The position numbers were made by a program, and so were the translations under genes. A stretch of DNA of 64,000 nucleotides from an uncultured Collinsella sp. (GTDB lineage Bacteria; Actinomycetota; Coriobacteriia; Coriobacteriales; Coriobacteriaceae), in the NCBI GenBank assembly GCA_958413895.1, contig CATYVQ010000001.1, positions 124,001-188,000 on the forward strand, in the 5' to 3' direction. The notes under the pieces were generated by a model, which saw nothing but the letters and a program-made list of their open reading frames with translations, ran no database searches and was not told where the DNA came from. Positions 24,307-32,303 of the stretch are shown here, one piece after another. Positions within the stretch are counted from its first letter, which is position 1, and each line of letters opens with the position of its first letter.

Positions 24307-25620
24307 ATGAAGCTCACCATAGAATCGATGACGTACGGCACCGACGGTCTGGCACATGCCGACAACGGCAAGGCCGTCTTTGTGCAGGGCGCCGTGGCAG
24401 GCGACACCGTCGAAGCCGAGGTCGTGCAGGACGGCAAGTCGTTTATGCGCGCCCGCACGACCGAGATTCTGGAGCCGAGCCCCGATCGCATTCAGCCCCC
24501 CTGCCCCTTCGTGGGCATCTGCGGTGGTTGTTCGTGGGGCAACCTCTCGCGCACGGCACAGCTTGCCGCCAAGGAGCAAAACCTGCGTTCCACACTCGAG
24601 CGTATCGGCAAGTTCAGCCCCGATCAGGTCGATGAGTTGGTACAGCCCATCTGCCACACCAAGGACGACTGGGGCTACCGCAATAAAATCGAGCTGGAGC
24701 CCACCCTCGTTAACGGACGTGTGCGTCTTGGCATGCACGGTGTCGACCCCAGCAAAATCGTGACCGTCGATACGTGCCCGCTGTTCGATAAGCGCTTCCC
24801 GAAGGCGCTCAAATCGGTCGTCGGCGCACTCAACTATCTAAGCGGCAGCCATGACTTGGGGCTCGAACGCGTGGGCATTCGCGCATCGCGCCGCACCAAG
24901 GCACTCGAGGTCGCACTCTGGACGCCCACAGGCTCTTTTCCGCGCTCGCAGGTCTCCCGCGTGCTGGCGGACGCCGCTCACCCCACGAGCATCGTGCGCG
25001 TGATGAGCAAGGGCGAAAAGAAGGCCCGCCGTGTCTCCAAGGTCGAAATGCTCGCCGGAGAGGGCTCATGGACCGAGAATATCGCCGAGGGTCAGATGCG
25101 CTTGTCTGCCCCGTCTTTTTTCCAGGTCAACACCAAGGGTGCCGAGATTTTGATCGATCTTGTCATGGAAGCGCTCGACCCGCAGGAAGACGAGCTTGCC
25201 GTGGACCTGTACTGCGGTGCCGGCACCTTTACCCTGCCGCTCGCCCGCCGCTGCGACTTTGTCGCCGCCGTCGAGGCCTACGGCCCCGCCGTGCGCGACC
25301 TGCGCCGTAACCTGGAGATCAACAAGCTTGATAACGTCGACGTCATTGGCGGAGACGCGGTGCGCGAGTTCCCCGACCAGGATGCCGACGTCTTGGTGGT
25401 CGACCCGCCGCGCGCAGGCCTCGCCCCCGAAGCGATCGACCTTATCGCCAGCACGAGTGCTCGCGATGTCGCCTACGTGAGCTGCGACCCGGCCACCCTG
25501 GCGCGCGATCTCAAACGCTTTGCCGAAGAAGGCACCTTCTCCCCTGTAAAGATCACGCCAGTCGACCTGTTCCCGCAAACCTTCCACTGCGAGACCGTCG
25601 TCCACCTCAAGCGCAACTAG
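24307..25620 (+). CDS. rlmD: 23S rRNA (uracil-5-)-methyltransferase, RlmD/TrmA family
   Basis: SAM-dependent uracil C5 methylation of RNA. It is 437 residues from the ATG at 24307; longer readings lack a ribosome site. A TRAM domain (about 1-60) is followed by the iron-sulfur cysteines CPFVGICGGC and DTCPLF, the SAM-binding DLYCGAGTFTLPLA, the DPPRAGL motif, and the catalytic Cys in VSCDPATLARDL. Family members act on 23S U747/U1939 or tRNA U54; which one applies here cannot be told from sequence alone. Confidence 0.85.
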   Translation: MKLTIESMTYGTDGLAHADNGKAVFVQGAVAGDTVEAEVVQDGKSFMRARTTEILEPSPDRIQPPCPFVGICGGCSWGNLSRTAQLAAKEQNLRSTLERIGKFSPDQVDELVQPICHTKDDWGYRNKIELEPTLVNGRVRLGMHGVDPSKIVTVDTCPLFDKRFPKALKSVVGALNYLSGSHDLGLERVGIRASRRTKALEVALWTPTGSFPRSQVSRVLADAAHPTSIVRVMSKGEKKARRVSKVEMLAGEGSWTENIAEGQMRLSAPSFFQVNTKGAEILIDLVMEALDPQEDELAVDLYCGAGTFTLPLARRCDFVAAVEAYGPAVRDLRRNLEINKLDNVDVIGGDAVREFPDQDADVLVVDPPRAGLAPEAIDLIASTSARDVAYVSCDPATLARDLKRFAEEGTFSPVKITPVDLFPQTFHCETVVHLKRN

Positions 25621-25726
25621 ACACATGATCATTGCTCAGAAAAATCATTGGGAAATCGAGCGTGGCAAGCGGAGGTCTTCGGGGTATAAGACGGCTAATT
25701 GTATGCCGCCTATGAAAGGAACCCCC

Positions 25727-26269
25727 ATGCCCAGCGTTGCCGTTCTCGCCGCCGATGGCTTTGAAACTATTGAATGCTTGACCATGGTCGATGTCATGCG
25801 TCGCGGCGGCGTGCGCGCCACGCTCGTCTCGATCATGCCCACGCGTGAGGTCGTAAGCTCGCTGCAGATCCCCGTGACCTGCGATGCGCTCTTTGATGAG
25901 ATCGACTTTGACGAGTACGACTGCGTCGTGCTACCCGGCGGCCTACCCGGTGCTACCAACCTGCGCGCCGATCAGCGCGTCTGCGACGTGGTCCGCGAGT
26001 TCGCCGCAACCAAGCACGTCGCCGCCATCTGCGCCGCCCCGTTTATCCTGGGCGAGCTCGACCTGCTCGAGGGGCGCCACGCCACGTGCTTCCCTGGCTT
26101 TGAGAAAAGCTTCCCCGAAGGCGCCTATACCGGCGAGAAGGTCACGCAAGACGGCAACATCATCACTGCCAGCGGCATGGCACAGTCACTCCCCTTTGCA
26201 TTGGAGCTGCTGCGCACGCTCGCCGGCGACAAGGCCGTCGAGAAAGTCGCCGAGGGCATTCAGCTATGA
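25727..26269 (+). CDS. DJ-1/PfpI family protein
   Basis: A 180-residue flavodoxin-like protein. PSVAVLAADGFETIECLTMVD opens the fold; the nucleophile-elbow cysteine is in AAICAAPFIL (about residue 101), and EKVTQDGNIITASGMAQSLPFALELL is the family C-terminal signature. Such proteins are called deglycases, chaperones or oxidation sensors; role here undetermined. The ATG at 25727 has AAAGGA 6 nt upstream. It overlaps maf by 4 bp (ATGA), so the two are translationally coupled. Confidence 0.9.
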   Translation: MPSVAVLAADGFETIECLTMVDVMRRGGVRATLVSIMPTREVVSSLQIPVTCDALFDEIDFDEYDCVVLPGGLPGATNLRADQRVCDVVREFAATKHVAAICAAPFILGELDLLEGRHATCFPGFEKSFPEGAYTGEKVTQDGNIITASGMAQSLPFALELLRTLAGDKAVEKVAEGIQL

Positions 26270-26847
26270 TTTTGGCTTCGCAATCACCGCGCCGCATCGA
26301 GCTGATGCGCGAGGCAGACTACAACATTCGCGTGATTCCCGCGGATATCGACGAAACACCGTTTGATGGCGAGGCCCCGCTTACGCTCGTTGAACGCTTA
26401 GCACGCGCAAAAGCCGCCGCCGTTGCCGCCGAGCATGCCGAGCCTAATGAGCTAACGGTGGCGGCCGACACCATCGTCACCTTTGACGGCAAGATTCTGG
26501 GCAAGCCGGCAACCGAGGACGAGGCGCGCACCATGCTCCGTGAGCTTTCGGGCCGCACGCACCAGGTCGCAACCGGCGTCTGCATCGTTAAGGCAGGCGA
26601 TACGGCCGCCCCGCATGCCGCCGAGAGTCTGTCCTTTGTCGATGTGACCGACGTGACGTTCTACGAGCTCACCGACGAGCAAATCGAGCACTACGTCGCC
26701 TCGGGAGAGCCCATGGACAAGGCCGGCGCCTACGGCATTCAGGGCACAGGAGGACGCATGCTCGTGCACGATATTTCGGGCGACTTCTATAACGTGGTGG
26801 GCCTACCCATCGCCCGCGTCGCGCGCGCGATTCAAAAACTCTCGTAA
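26266..26847 (+). CDS. maf: Maf-like nucleoside triphosphate pyrophosphatase
   Basis: Hydrolyses non-canonical or dTTP/UTP nucleotides to monophosphates in house-cleaning. It is 193 residues. Signature SQSPRRIELM at the start, the AADTIVTFDGKILGKP loop with catalytic Asp, and DKAGAYGIQGTGG towards the C-terminus are intact. The start overlaps the DJ-1 gene stop by 4 bp. A modest GC-rich hairpin (26854-26876) follows. Confidence 0.93.
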   Translation: MILASQSPRRIELMREADYNIRVIPADIDETPFDGEAPLTLVERLARAKAAAVAAEHAEPNELTVAADTIVTFDGKILGKPATEDEARTMLRELSGRTHQVATGVCIVKAGDTAAPHAAESLSFVDVTDVTFYELTDEQIEHYVASGEPMDKAGAYGIQGTGGRMLVHDISGDFYNVVGLPIARVARAIQKLS

Positions 26848-26948
26848 TTGCATCTGGCGCTGGGTATCCCCCGGCGCCTACAATTTTGGCGTACCGTACG
26901 GATCCCGACCGGGCACAAGGCGCGGCGGAAAACCGATAGGAGTTAAAC

Positions 26949-27950
26949 ATGGATACACTGCTCGAGGCCATTGACGTCTGCGATGTCAATGGCTTTTGCT
27001 ATGGCAACTATACGGACGAGGAGGCCGGCACCGGTTGCACCGTAATCGTGGCACCCGAGGGCGCCACCGGCGGCGTTGACGTTCGCGGCGGTGCTCCAGC
27101 ATCGCGCGAAACCGACCTGCTGCGACCCGAGAACACCGTCGACAAGGTCCACGCCGTCTGCCTTTCAGGTGGATCGGCCTTTGGCCTCGAGGCTGCAAGC
27201 GGCGTCGCTCGCGAGCTTGAGAGCCGCGGCATCGGCCTTCCCGTCGGCCCCACGCAGGTGCCTATCGTGTGCTCCAGCTGTATCTTCGACCTCGCCTTTG
27301 GTAACCCCACCGTTCGCCCCGACATTGAGGCCGGCATCGCCGCCGTGCGCGAAGCACTCGACAACACCCCCACCAAGCTCGAACAGGGCAACGTGGGCGC
27401 CGGTACGGGCGCTACCGTGGGTAAGCTCATGGGCCCCGCTACCTGCATGAAGGCCGGCCTTGGCGCTGCCGCCGTGGCGCTCGGCCCCATCAAGGTGGGC
27501 GCCGTGGTCTCGGTCAACGCTTGCGGCAATGTCGTTGACCCCTTCACCGGCGAGTGGGTCGCCGGCATGCGCGCCGCAGCCGATAGCGACCAGATCGTCG
27601 ACATGGAACTCGCAGCCTTTGCTGCCGCCGGATCCATGCAGATGCCGCTCGACCGCACCAACACCACCATCAGCTGCATCGTCACCAACGTGGAACTCAC
27701 TAAGGCACAAGCCACCAAGGTCTCCCAGATGGCCGCAGACGCCTACGCACACGCCATCCGTCCCACGCACACCACCAACGACGGCGACACCATCTACACC
27801 CTCGCCAGCGGCAAACTGGGCGCCCAGGCAAGCGCCGCCGTTCCCCTAGACCTGCTGGGCATGCTCGCAGTAAGGGCCCTACAGACCGCCATCGTAAACG
27901 GAGCAAAATACGCCAAAACCTCCCACGGCATCCCCGGCGCCGCAAAGTAA
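26949..27950 (+). CDS. P1 family (DmpA-like) aminopeptidase
   Basis: A 333-residue N-terminal-nucleophile-type peptidase of the DmpA/BapA family, which hydrolyses N-terminal residues from short or beta-amino peptides after self-cleavage. Seen are CLSGGSAFGLEAASGVARELE, the GNVGAGTGATVGK loop, and RTNTTISCIVTNVELTKAQA, where autocleavage normally occurs before a Thr/Ser (assignment by analogy). No signal peptide, so cytoplasmic. AGGAG lies 7 nt before the ATG. It is followed by a very long hairpin. Confidence 0.87.
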   Translation: MDTLLEAIDVCDVNGFCYGNYTDEEAGTGCTVIVAPEGATGGVDVRGGAPASRETDLLRPENTVDKVHAVCLSGGSAFGLEAASGVARELESRGIGLPVGPTQVPIVCSSCIFDLAFGNPTVRPDIEAGIAAVREALDNTPTKLEQGNVGAGTGATVGKLMGPATCMKAGLGAAAVALGPIKVGAVVSVNACGNVVDPFTGEWVAGMRAAADSDQIVDMELAAFAAAGSMQMPLDRTNTTISCIVTNVELTKAQATKVSQMAADAYAHAIRPTHTTNDGDTIYTLASGKLGAQASAAVPLDLLGMLAVRALQTAIVNGAKYAKTSHGIPGAAK

Positions 27951-27962
27951 ACTAGCTCGTCC

Positions 27963-28089
27963 GGTTGCCCGGTGGGTCTTGGCTATGTTTGCTGCTCTAC
28001 AGTCCTGGCTCGCACGAAGAGCACATTAAGTGCTCTTCGGCTCGTGCGGAACTCGCGACAAACATAACCAAGCCCCACCGGGCAACCTG
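27963..28089. repeat. Long composite hairpin after the P1 peptidase
   Basis: Outer arms of about 29 bp (27963-27991 and 28061-28089; GGTTGCCCGGTGGG and CCCACCGGGCAACC) enclose an inner hairpin CGAAGAGCAC/GTGCTCTTCG (28014-28039). Total 127 bp. Too elaborate for a simple terminator; similar large hairpins occur elsewhere in the window. Confidence 0.75.
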
Positions 28090-28095
28090 CTCAAC

Positions 28096-28175
28096 AAGAT
28101 TCCTTTCAGCCCAGGCCCCTGTGTACCGCGCGTCCAAGATCTTCAAATTCTGCTTGCTAACACAAAGCGAGACAC
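28096..28175 (+). pseudogene. Possible remnant of a glycosyltransferase 3' end
   Basis: Plus-strand reading gives VYRASKIFKFC at about 28122-28154, closely matching the LYRLASKIFKFN end of the glycosyltransferase on the opposite strand at 28313. No intact gene surrounds it. It may be a leftover of an inverted duplication. Confidence 0.4.
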
Positions 28176-28179
28176 AGCA

Positions 28180-28293
28180 GAGGACCCCTGGTCCTTAACT
28201 TGATACGAGTTCCGCACGCAAAGGAGGCGCCAGTGGCGCCTCCGTCTTGCGCAGGACTGTTCGAAGTAGCAAGTTAAGGACCAGGGGTCCCCG
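28180..28293. repeat. Second composite hairpin, before the glycosyltransferase 3' end
   Basis: Arms GGACCCCTGGTCCTTAACTTG (28182-28202) and its complement (28270-28290) enclose a GGAGGCGCCA/TGGCGCCTCC hairpin (28223-28242). The stretch 28206-28218 is also complementary to 28043-28055 in the previous element. It may terminate transcripts arriving from either side. Confidence 0.7.
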
Positions 28294-28312
28294 TTACCCG
28301 AGCGCTTCTGTG

Positions 28313-29344
28313 CTAGTTGAATTTGAAGATCTTTGAGGCAAGACGGTATAGGCCGAGTGTGGTTTTGTCTCCGGCCCGTCCGCGCAGATTGGTGAAGAAC
28401 CCGACCACGCCGTAGCGGGCACGACGATACATGCGCTCGTCGTAGGCCTTCAAATCATTCCACAGCGTCTTTAGGCGCTCGTCGGCGCAATCTTCCTCGG
28501 AAAGCTTGGTGAGCACCGAGCAGATCGCCATCATCATGGTGAAGTAGCCCATCATGTACGAACGCAGGCGCGACGACTCAACATCGCTGTACAGGTGGTA
28601 CGACTCCAACATGATACGCGTAACACGGAACTGCTGGTCCAGACGCTTGACCATCGTTGCCTCGTTGACGCTCTGACCTTCGCGGCCGATAAAGTAGCGG
28701 TAGAGGTCGATGTCGGCGTAGTACATGGTCTTGCAACGCGGCAGTGGCACGTAGGCGTAGATGTTGTCCACATAGAACGTGTGCGGCGGCATGGGAAGGT
28801 TGGACTCGCGCAGCACATCCGTGCGATAGCACAGGCTGTGCATGAGTAGGTTCTGGTCCAGGCGGAAATGACCGATCTGATCCCAGGAAAAGATCTTTTT
28901 GCGCGGCAGGGCAAATTTGTAGCCAATAGCGGTATGCGTGCCCTCGTAAACCTTCTCGTACACGTAGTTCGAGATAAACAGGTCAACGCGCTGATCGCGC
29001 TCTTCAAAGCCACGCAGAATCGACAGCATAGTCGAAAGAGCCGCAGCGTCGAGCCAGTCATCCGAGTCGACAACCTTGTAGTAGGTGCCCTGCGCCTCGC
29101 GCAGACCCGAAAGGACGGCAATACCGTGACCGCCATTCTCCTGGTGCACCGCGCGGATGATTCCAGGATAACGGGCCTCCCACTCGTCGGCCTTGGCGGC
29201 CGTCTCGTCCTTGGAGCCGTCGTCCACCACGATAATCTCGATATCGGTGGCGTAATTGCTCCCCTCCAAGATGGAGGTGATGCAATGGTCCATGTCCTTG
29301 GCGGCGTTATACGAGGGAATACCGAATGTTATGACTTTATGCAT
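28313..29344 (-). CDS. Family 2 glycosyltransferase
   Basis: A 343-residue GT-A transferase. Seen are KVITFGIPSYNAAKDMDHCI, the nucleotide-binding IEIIVVDDGSKDETA, and the metal-binding VVDSDDWLDAAAL (DxD-type). No membrane segments, so probably a peripheral membrane enzyme building a surface glycan. It overlaps the end of glf by 8 bp and is translated from the same message; a galactofuranose-containing glycan is a fair guess for its context. I chose the ATG at 29344 because it starts the fold directly; 29362 is an alternative. Confidence 0.87.
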   Translation of the reverse strand: MHKVITFGIPSYNAAKDMDHCITSILEGSNYATDIEIIVVDDGSKDETAAKADEWEARYPGIIRAVHQENGGHGIAVLSGLREAQGTYYKVVDSDDWLDAAALSTMLSILRGFEERDQRVDLFISNYVYEKVYEGTHTAIGYKFALPRKKIFSWDQIGHFRLDQNLLMHSLCYRTDVLRESNLPMPPHTFYVDNIYAYVPLPRCKTMYYADIDLYRYFIGREGQSVNEATMVKRLDQQFRVTRIMLESYHLYSDVESSRLRSYMMGYFTMMMAICSVLTKLSEEDCADERLKTLWNDLKAYDERMYRRARYGVVGFFTNLRGRAGDKTTLGLYRLASKIFKFN

Positions 29345-30539
29345 GGCAGGCGATAATCTCATCCGAAAGATCGAGGGCGGAATTGGTCACGGCGTCCATA
29401 TCGTAGTAACGATACTCGGCCAGACGACCCACCGGGTGGAAGTTCGTCAGGTTCTGGACGCGCTCAAGATAGCGCTCATAGAGCTCACGGTTCTCGGGCT
29501 CAAGAATGGCGTAGTACGGCGTCTCGCCCGAGCCGGGCGTATAGGCCTTGGAGTACTCCTTCATGATGGTGGTCTTGCCGGGCAGGACCTGACCGGTCAT
29601 GTTCTTGAACTCGGTGATGCGCGTGTAGTCCTCGCTCGTGGTGTAGTTGACGGTGCCCACGGGCTGGAACTGGTCCATATCGAGCGTCTCGAACTTCATA
29701 TCGAGCGTGCGGTACGGCAACGCGCCCAAGTCGAGGTTGAACAGCTCATCGAGCGGACCGGTATAGACAATCTCACCGCCGTAGACCTTGCCGTCGACCT
29801 TGACGGTGGTCTCGTCGATCTCAAAAAGATCGCGGGCGTCCACGTCGCAGAACACGTCAATCAGGTCGTGGTCGAGCATGTGCTCAAAGAGCGCCGTGTA
29901 GCCCTCCTGCGGCATGCCCTGGAAGGGAGCTTGCGGGAAGTAGCGGTCATCATCGCCCACAAAGACGGGAACGCGGCCGGTGATCGAGGGATCGATCTGG
30001 TCGGGCGTCTGGCCCCACTGCTTCATGGTGTAATGCAAAAAGACGTTCTCGTAGACGTAATCGGCGACCTCGGCCAAGTCGGGGTCGTTCTTCTTACGCA
30101 GCTCCATAATGGGCACCTTGACATCCTTGCCAAAGGTCTCCACGAGCTTCTGATACAGCTCCTCGCCGCGCTCGTCACCAAAGGCGAGCTTGAGACTCGC
30201 ATGGTTGAAGGGCACGGGCATAAGGGTACCGTTGATGTTGGCGAGCACCTTGTGCTGATAATCCGTCCACTTGGTAAAGCGCGACAGGAAATTGTGCACG
30301 CGCTCGTTAAAGGTGTGATAGATATGCGGACCGTACTCGTGGATCAGGATTCCGGCCTCGTCAGTGCAGTCATAGGCATTGCCCGCAATGTGGCTACGGC
30401 GCTCCAAAACGGCAACACGATAGCCGATGGTCTCGGCGAGACGGCGGGCACAAACGGCACCGGCATATCCAGCACCGACGACAATCATGTCGTACGCGCC
30501 GGCGTTAAAGCCTTCAGGCAGGCCTGAGGTAATCTGCAT
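29337..30539 (-). CDS. glf: UDP-galactopyranose mutase
   Basis: FAD enzyme converting UDP-galactopyranose to UDP-galactofuranose, the donor for galactofuranose in surface polysaccharides. It is 400 residues. The Rossmann FAD motif is VVGAGYAGAVCARRLAE (about 21-37); further on are EYGPHIYHTFNERV, FNHASLKL and EYRYYDMDAV, with conserved aromatic and Arg residues. AAGGAG lies 6 nt before the ATG. It forms a two-gene operon with the glycosyltransferase. Confidence 0.95.
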   Translation of the reverse strand: MQITSGLPEGFNAGAYDMIVVGAGYAGAVCARRLAETIGYRVAVLERRSHIAGNAYDCTDEAGILIHEYGPHIYHTFNERVHNFLSRFTKWTDYQHKVLANINGTLMPVPFNHASLKLAFGDERGEELYQKLVETFGKDVKVPIMELRKKNDPDLAEVADYVYENVFLHYTMKQWGQTPDQIDPSITGRVPVFVGDDDRYFPQAPFQGMPQEGYTALFEHMLDHDLIDVFCDVDARDLFEIDETTVKVDGKVYGGEIVYTGPLDELFNLDLGALPYRTLDMKFETLDMDQFQPVGTVNYTTSEDYTRITEFKNMTGQVLPGKTTIMKEYSKAYTPGSGETPYYAILEPENRELYERYLERVQNLTNFHPVGRLAEYRYYDMDAVTNSALDLSDEIIACHA

Positions 30540-30696
30540 CGATACTCCTTGTCAAAAGCCACGGGCTCGTTAGCTGGGCTTTTCTCGAACATTCTTCGAG
30601 ACACATTTATCAGAGCGATTATAGCGCTAATGCGTCCTATAATGAGCTTGCCACACAAGGAAAGCTCAAGCACCGCGGCGAACATTAACGTAAGGT

Positions 30697-30717
30697 AAAC
30701 CCGCTAGCAGCGGGTTT
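30697..30717 (+). terminator. Leader hairpin upstream of pta
   Basis: AAACCCGCT/AGCGGGTTT with a 3-nt loop, followed by ATT, 54 bp before pta. It could be a terminator for an upstream leader or an mRNA structure; no leader ORF was recognised. Confidence 0.5.
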
Positions 30718-30770
30718 ATTCGTGAACAGCCGGGCGCCTGGAGCTTAGCGAAACGCTTGTAAGGAGTAAC

Positions 30771-31751
30771 ATGAGCGATTTCCTAAACCGTATGAAGTCT
30801 GCCGCCAAGGCCGACCTTAAGACGATCGTCCTGCCCGAGGGCGAGGATCCGCGCACTATCGTCGCGGCCACCAAAATCATCGAGGAGGGCCTGGCAAAGA
30901 TCGTCATCCTGGGCAACCCCGACGAGATCAACGTTCCCGGCGCTACCGTCATCGACCCGCGCAATGCCGAGAAGCACGAGGAGTACGCGCAGAAGTTTGC
31001 CGAGCTCCGCGCCAAGAAGGGCGTTACCATCGAGCAGGCTCGTGCCCAGGTGATGGACGCCACCTACTTTGGCACCATGATGGTCAAGATGGGCGATGCC
31101 GACGGCCTGGTCTCCGGCGCCTGCCACTCCACCGCCGACACCCTGCGCCCCGCGCTTCAGATCCTCAAGACCGCCCCGGGCACCAAGCTGGTCTCGGCCT
31201 TCTTCGTGATGTGCACCGACACCCCGCAGTTCGGCACCGACGGCACGCTGATCTTCGCCGACTGCGGCCTCAACATCAACCCGTCCTCCGACGAGCTCTC
31301 CGAGATCGCCATCGCCTCCGCTCACTCCTGGTCCACCTTCATGGGCAACGTTGAGCCGCACGTGGCCATGCTCTCCTACTCCACCATGGGCTCCGCCGGC
31401 GGCGAGGTCGCCAAGAAGGTCCAAGAGGCCGTGAAGTTCTGCAAGGAGAAGGCTCCCGAGCTCGCCATCGACGGCGACCTGCAGCTCGATGCCGCTATCG
31501 TCCCCACCGTCGCCCAGCTCAAGGCTCCCGGCTCCTCCGTTGCCGGCAAGGCCAACGTGCTCGTGTTCCCCGACCTCGAGGCAGGCAATATCGGCTACAA
31601 GCTGGTCCAGCGCTTCGCTGGCGCCGACGCTTACGGCCCCATCCTGCAGGGCATCGCCAAGCCGGTTAACGACCTTTCGCGCGGCTGCTCTGCCGACGAC
31701 ATCGTGGGTGTCGTGGCCATCACCGCCGTCCAGGCTCAGATGGCTGAGTAG
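30771..31751 (+). CDS. pta: Phosphate acetyltransferase
   Basis: Converts acetyl-CoA and phosphate to acetyl phosphate. It is 326 residues, the short single-domain Pta form. Recognised from KTIVLPEGEDPRTIVAA, the GLVSGACHSTADTLRPALQILKT stretch and MLSYSTMGSAGG. AAGGAG precedes the ATG. The acetate kinases that complete the pathway lie just downstream but on the opposite strand, so they are separate transcripts. Confidence 0.96.
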   Translation: MSDFLNRMKSAAKADLKTIVLPEGEDPRTIVAATKIIEEGLAKIVILGNPDEINVPGATVIDPRNAEKHEEYAQKFAELRAKKGVTIEQARAQVMDATYFGTMMVKMGDADGLVSGACHSTADTLRPALQILKTAPGTKLVSAFFVMCTDTPQFGTDGTLIFADCGLNINPSSDELSEIAIASAHSWSTFMGNVEPHVAMLSYSTMGSAGGEVAKKVQEAVKFCKEKAPELAIDGDLQLDAAIVPTVAQLKAPGSSVAGKANVLVFPDLEAGNIGYKLVQRFAGADAYGPILQGIAKPVNDLSRGCSADDIVGVVAITAVQAQMAE

Positions 31752-31766
31752 CGTACGCACTCGCCC

Positions 31767-31897
31767 GAAGGCCGTACGGGCTAACCCCTGAAAACGTCCT
31801 CGACCAATGAAACGCCCCCGTTCTGCTCCTCCGGAGCTACGAACGGGGGCGTTTCTGGTCTGCGGATTGTTTTCAGGGGTTTGCCCGTACGGCCTTC
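31767..31897. repeat. 131-bp composite hairpin after pta
   Basis: Outer arms of 29 bp (31767-31795 and 31869-31897; ends GAAGGCCGTACGGGC and GCCCGTACGGCCTTC) are complementary apart from one T/T mismatch. They enclose a perfect 15-bp hairpin (31809-31823 with 31841-31855, GAAACGCCCCCGTTC). The inner stem with its GTTTC end can act as the pta terminator. Confidence 0.8.
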
Positions 31898-32243
31898 TAC
31901 CGCCACGTAGCAATCAGGGTATCTGGGGTGGACGGCGGCTTGGCTACGAGCTGGGGCTGAAAATCTGAATGAATGGGTGCCGTTGCTGGAGGGTCAAACG
32001 ATGCAGATATGGTCACTTTGGGACCGAAATGTTGGCTGCGATCTGATGTCTGGCCCACCGGAAAGTGTGTCCCGGTTTGAAGGCGGATTGTGGGATGCAG
32101 CTTCCGCTTGGGGCCTGTTTGGGAAACCGTGGGACGGAATTATGCTTTATTGTGGGTCACACTTTCCGCAACATGCCTCAACTGGAAAGCGTGTCCCAGA
32201 ATTTACGCTCGAAATGGGATGGAGTTTCCGTCGTCCGCCTGCT
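31898..32243. other. Intergenic region with a 14-bp motif in three copies
   Basis: No gene. GGAAAGTGTGTCCC (32060-32073), its near-complement GGGTCACACTTTCC (32154-32167) and GGAAAGCGTGTCCC (32184-32197) alternate in orientation. This looks like a decayed repeat element; function unknown. Confidence 0.5.
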
Positions 32244-32283
32244 AGAAAAAAGCCTCCCGGGCTGTTGCTCTGGAGGCCTTTCG
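32244..32283 (-). terminator. Terminator of ackA (copy at 32304)
   Basis: Minus-strand stem GGCCTCC/GGGAGGC around an AGAGCAACAGCCC loop, followed by TTTTTTC, 21 bp beyond the stop codon. Confidence 0.9.
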
Positions 32284-32303
32284 TTTACTTGCAAATGCGC
32301 GCG

